64,000 bases of DNA from Granulosicoccus sp045106475. Its GTDB lineage: Bacteria; Pseudomonadota; Gammaproteobacteria; Granulosicoccales; Granulosicoccaceae. The notes beneath the pieces are model-generated. The model was not told the origin of the DNA and searched no databases. It saw only the letters and a program-made list of their open reading frames with translations. Numbering within the stretch: position 1 is the stretch's first letter; every line of letters begins with the position of its first letter. Made by a program: the position numbers and the translations under genes. Of the stretch, positions 61,212-64,000 are shown in pieces. The stretch lies in NCBI GenBank assembly GCA_045106475.1, contig JBGCEO010000088.1, forward strand, positions 10,412 to 74,411, given 5' to 3'.

Positions 61212-62323
61212 TGGTGAACGACAAGCAGTCAACCGACGGCGCGACGATAGATCTCGCCGAAGTTCGTAAGGAAATCGACTCGCTGGATTTACAGATCCAA
61301 ACCTTGCTTAATGCGCGAGCCAGGGCAGCGCTGAAGGTTGCAGATGTAAAAATTGCTGAAGCTCAGGGCAGTCCGGTTGATTTCTACAGGCCCGAACGTG
61401 AGGCACAAATACTCAAAGAGGTGGCGCGACGTAATGAAGGGCCTATGGGCGATACAGCTGTCCAGAGAATATTCAGGGAAATCATATCAGCAAGTCTGGC
61501 GCTAGAAGAGCCCATGAAAGTTGCCTACCTCGGACCGGAAGGCACGTACTGCCATGCGGCCAGTGATCGGCATTTTGGGCATGCCGTAAACTCAGTGCCA
61601 CAAACAGGTATTGCTGAAATTTTTCACGCTGTTGAATCAGGGCAAACGCGCTTTGGCGTTGTGCCTGTCGAGAATTCCACTGAAGGTGCGGTCAATCAAA
61701 CCCTTGATCTACTGACGCAAACCTCTCTGCGTGTGTGTGGAGAGATTAGTTTGCGTATCCAGCATTGCCTTATGAGCCAGGAACAATCATTAGATGCTGT
61801 TGACTCTGTTCACGCACATCCTCAGGCACTGGCACAGTGTCGGCATTGGTTGAATGCGAATCTGCCAAATGCTAATCGAGTAAGTCAAAGTAGTAATGCA
61901 ATGGCGGCCCAACTTGCATTAGAAACCCCGGGTGTTGCGGCTATTGCTGGAGATACTGCTGCCAATCGATATGGCCTGAATTTACTGATGACAGGCATCG
62001 AAGATGAAAAAAATAATACAACTCGGTTTTTGATAGTAGGCGATCAGGCTGTCCCTCCAAGCGGCGACGATACTACCTTGCTTCTTTTCGCGGCTCCGCA
62101 TCGCCCCGGAGGTCTCAGGCGCATACTCAAGCCATTTGAGGAGTCGGGTGTCAGTATGACTCGCATAGAATCGCGTCCGGCCAAGGCCGCTCTTTGGGAA
62201 TATGTGTTTTTCACCAATATAACAGGCCATCAAAGTGACTCTACGCTTGCGCCGGTGCTCGATGAACTGAGAGAACTTGCGCCTCTGTTAAAAGTGCTGG
62301 GCTCTTATCCTCGAGCGCTATGA
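61211..62323 (+). CDS. pheA: Bifunctional chorismate mutase/prephenate dehydratase
   Basis: 370 residues, the P-protein of phenylalanine synthesis. The chorismate mutase domain (about 1-95) has EIDSLDLQIQTLLNARARAA and YRPEREAQILKEV. The dehydratase domain begins VAYLGPEGTYCHAA and has VPVENSTEGAVNQTLD. The ACT regulatory domain holds ESRPAKAALWEYVFF, so phenylalanine feedback is expected. It overlaps gyrA by one base. The serC gene that usually lies between gyrA and pheA in Pseudomonas is absent. Confidence 0.97.
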   Translation: MVNDKQSTDGATIDLAEVRKEIDSLDLQIQTLLNARARAALKVADVKIAEAQGSPVDFYRPEREAQILKEVARRNEGPMGDTAVQRIFREIISASLALEEPMKVAYLGPEGTYCHAASDRHFGHAVNSVPQTGIAEIFHAVESGQTRFGVVPVENSTEGAVNQTLDLLTQTSLRVCGEISLRIQHCLMSQEQSLDAVDSVHAHPQALAQCRHWLNANLPNANRVSQSSNAMAAQLALETPGVAAIAGDTAANRYGLNLLMTGIEDEKNNTTRFLIVGDQAVPPSGDDTTLLLFAAPHRPGGLRRILKPFEESGVSMTRIESRPAKAALWEYVFFTNITGHQSDSTLAPVLDELRELAPLLKVLGSYPRAL

Positions 62324-62389
62324 ACGCTTTACTCTAAGCCGTTTGTCTGGATTAATTTAACGTGATTGATAGCCTCTGCGGGTGTAAAC

Positions 62390-63256
62390 GTGAGTATTGA
62401 CTCTCCTCCCAGCACTTTGTGCATTGTCGGTTTGGGCATGATCGGTGGCTCCTTTGCAGCGGCGCTAAAAAAAGCAGGTTTCAGCGGTGAAATTGTTGCC
62501 TTGGTTAGATCAGAATCCACCGGCGCAAGAGGGCTCGCACTAGGTATCGTTGATCGATTCTCTACCGATCCTAAGGAGGTGATTGCAAAAGCTGACATCG
62601 TTATGTTGGCTGTACCGATGCTGAGTATGCGAGAGCAATTGTCAGCCATAGCCGATTTTCTGGATCCTGATGCCATTGTTACCGATGCGGGTAGTGTCAA
62701 AGGCCCATTTATCGATGATGCTCGTGCCGTATTTGGGTCGCTTGCCCGGGTTGTGCCAGGACACCCTATAGCTGGCCGGGAAAAAACCGGTGTTGATGCG
62801 GCAGATGCCAGCTTGTTCGAAGACAAGAGAGTCTTGTTAACACCGCTGGATGAGACTGAACAGGACGCCATCAATACTGTAGCTTCTTTATGGGAGCTCA
62901 CTGGTGCAGTAGTCGAGAGCTTATCCCCATCGCAACACGATCGGGTTCTGGCTGCCACCAGCCATCTGCCACATGTCTTGGCTTTTGCACTAGTTGATAC
63001 TCTGGCTAAGCAACAAGAAGCTGAGGAGATCTTTCGCTATGCCGCCGGCGGCTTTCGTGATTTTTCTCGAATCGCATCCAGTGATGCCGTGATGTGGCGG
63101 GATGTGTGCTTGAGTAATCGAGACGCTATTCTCGAATCGATGGACAAGCTTGATGATCATCTAAAGCAACTGCGTGTCGCCATTGAATCCAGCGACGGAG
63201 CTGCGATAGAAACAATCTTTGCCAGAGCCAAACAAGCTCGAGACAACTACACCTAA
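62390..63256 (+). CDS. tyrA: Prephenate dehydrogenase
   Basis: About 288 residues from GTG 62390; an in-frame TTG at 62366 would add 8. The NAD site is CIVGLGMIGGSFAAALKKAGF, cited as IVGLGMIGGSFA. The motif GHPIAGREKTGVDAADASLF and HLPHVLAFALVDTL are family markers. It oxidises prephenate toward tyrosine. Placed 66 nt after pheA, it completes the branch-point pair. No EPSP synthase domain is fused. Confidence 0.94.
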   Translation: MSIDSPPSTLCIVGLGMIGGSFAAALKKAGFSGEIVALVRSESTGARGLALGIVDRFSTDPKEVIAKADIVMLAVPMLSMREQLSAIADFLDPDAIVTDAGSVKGPFIDDARAVFGSLARVVPGHPIAGREKTGVDAADASLFEDKRVLLTPLDETEQDAINTVASLWELTGAVVESLSPSQHDRVLAATSHLPHVLAFALVDTLAKQQEAEEIFRYAAGGFRDFSRIASSDAVMWRDVCLSNRDAILESMDKLDDHLKQLRVAIESSDGAAIETIFARAKQARDNYT

Positions 63257-63302
63257 CAGCTGGACTAATGGAAGCTGACAGCTACCAGGTTGGAGAAATT
63301 GT

Positions 63303-64000
63303 ATGAAGGGCATCATCTTGGCTGGTGGATCGGGAACGCGTTTGCACCCGATGACGCTATCGATATCCAAGCAAATCCTGCCTGTTTACGACAAGCCGAT
63401 GATTTATTATCCGCTGTCTGTTCTTATGCTTGCGGGTATCACCGAGATACTGATTATATCCACGCCCAGGGACATTCATCACTTTGAGGAGTTGCTGGGC
63501 AGCGGGGAGCAATTGGGGCTCAAATTTTCCTACTGTGTGCAGCCTAGTCCCGATGGTCTTGCGCAGGCATTTGTGCTGGGTGAAGACTTTATCGATGGCG
63601 ATTCCTGTGCATTGATACTAGGTGACAATATTTTTTATGGCCACGATTTACAACCACAGCTGCATCGTGCCGTCTCCAGAGAATGTGGTGCAACTGTGTT
63701 TGCCTACCATGTGGATGATCCCGAGCGCTATGGCGTTGTCGAGTTTAATGAGTCGGGTGTCGTGCAATCGTTGGAAGAGAAACCTGCGCAAGCTAAATCC
63801 AACTACGCTGTGACAGGTTTGTATTTTTATGATTCATCGGTGGTAGAGCGAGCCAAACAGATTCTTCCATCCTCACGTGGCGAGCTGGAAATTACCGATC
63901 TGAATCAGCGCTATCTCGATGCAGGCGAACTGCATGTCGAAACAATGGGGCGAGGAATGGCATGGCTTGATACCGGTACCCCTGATGCATTGCAAGAAGC
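63303..64000 (+). CDS. rmlA: Glucose-1-phosphate thymidylyltransferase, 5' part
   Basis: The first 232 codons, running off the right edge; the full enzyme has about 290 residues. The start ATG 63303 follows a TGGAG. The sequence begins MKGIILAGGSGTRLHPMT and contains KQILPVYDKPMIYYPLSVL, LILGDNIFYGHDL, VEEKP-like SLEEKP and MAWLDTGT. It makes dTDP-glucose, the entry to dTDP-rhamnose, and fits RmlA (RfbA). The partner rmlC is at the opposite edge of the window. It is a separate unit from tyrA upstream by 46 nt. Confidence 0.96.
   Translation, partial: MKGIILAGGSGTRLHPMTLSISKQILPVYDKPMIYYPLSVLMLAGITEILIISTPRDIHHFEELLGSGEQLGLKFSYCVQPSPDGLAQAFVLGEDFIDGDSCALILGDNIFYGHDLQPQLHRAVSRECGATVFAYHVDDPERYGVVEFNESGVVQSLEEKPAQAKSNYAVTGLYFYDSSVVERAKQILPSSRGELEITDLNQRYLDAGELHVETMGRGMAWLDTGTPDALQE

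Noticed and set aside
1..64000. rmlC and rmlA at the two edges as halves of one cluster or a small circular element
   Set aside because: The genes are over 60 kb apart with core chromosome between and opposite orientation; edge position is probably chance. Nothing in the sequence shows circularity.

Overview
The window reads as ordinary chromosome of a gammaproteobacterium, with mid-range base composition and dense genes. Several neighbourhoods match gammaproteobacterial and especially Pseudomonas-type synteny: dksA-gluQ-cbrX-cbrA-cbrB, guaB-guaA, yoaA-tsaB, dapC-dapD-yffB, efp-epmA, and gyrA beside mtaD-ubiG-yciK with pheA-tyrA on the far side. I infer a deep-branching, aerobic, non-enteric gammaproteobacterium; the species cannot be named from the sequence. 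I found no rRNA, tRNA, prophage, transposase or CRISPR array.

Layout. 1-3.8 kb: end of an rmlC gene, an Smr protein, msrB with a TlpA-like thioredoxin, and acs. 3.9-11.6 kb (minus strand): xseA, then dksA-gluQ-cbrX-cbrA-cbrB with coupled stop/start junctions. 11.7-14.7 kb: guaB-guaA. 14.9-17.2 kb: an envelope trio (Asp-rich CTERM-like surface protein, OmpA-type lipoprotein, small helical lipoprotein). 17.3-20 kb: yoaA-tsaB. 20-22 kb: a LysR regulator divergent from an exported double-ABM protein. 22-25 kb: succinylase-branch lysine/DAP genes. 25-31 kb: dienelactone hydrolase, hflKC, DUF2853 and a NIT-domain chemoreceptor. 31-44 kb: a PlsB-like acyltransferase, pgi, parC, htpX, a degenerate GGDEF protein, efp-epmA plus an HExxH protein, psd, and PCu(A)C plus SCO. 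44-49 kb: prmB, small envelope proteins, ogt and an HlyU-family protein. 49-54 kb: a subtilase with a second protease motif, exported MsrB and MsrA, and davA-davB for lysine catabolism. 54-64 kb: yciK-like, SQS/PSY-like, ubiG, mtaD, then gyrA-pheA-tyrA and the beginning of rmlA.

Themes. Carbon and nitrogen control (CbrAB with acs and davAB) and methionine-sulfoxide repair in two compartments recur. EF-P and its lysylation enzyme sit together.

Most unusual points: a DksA carrying a histone-H1-like Lys/Ala tail of about 120 residues; a CbrB whose AAA+ domain has lost the Walker A lysine, Walker B and GAFTGA; an epmA-linked HExxHW protein reminiscent of EpmC that overlaps psd tail to tail; two copies of an exactly 120-bp element with inverted REP-like ends; an in-frame stop inside a lytic-transglycosylase-like lipoprotein; a YoaA helicase lacking one predicted Fe-S cysteine; and a polypeptide joining a subtilase to an HExxH motif.
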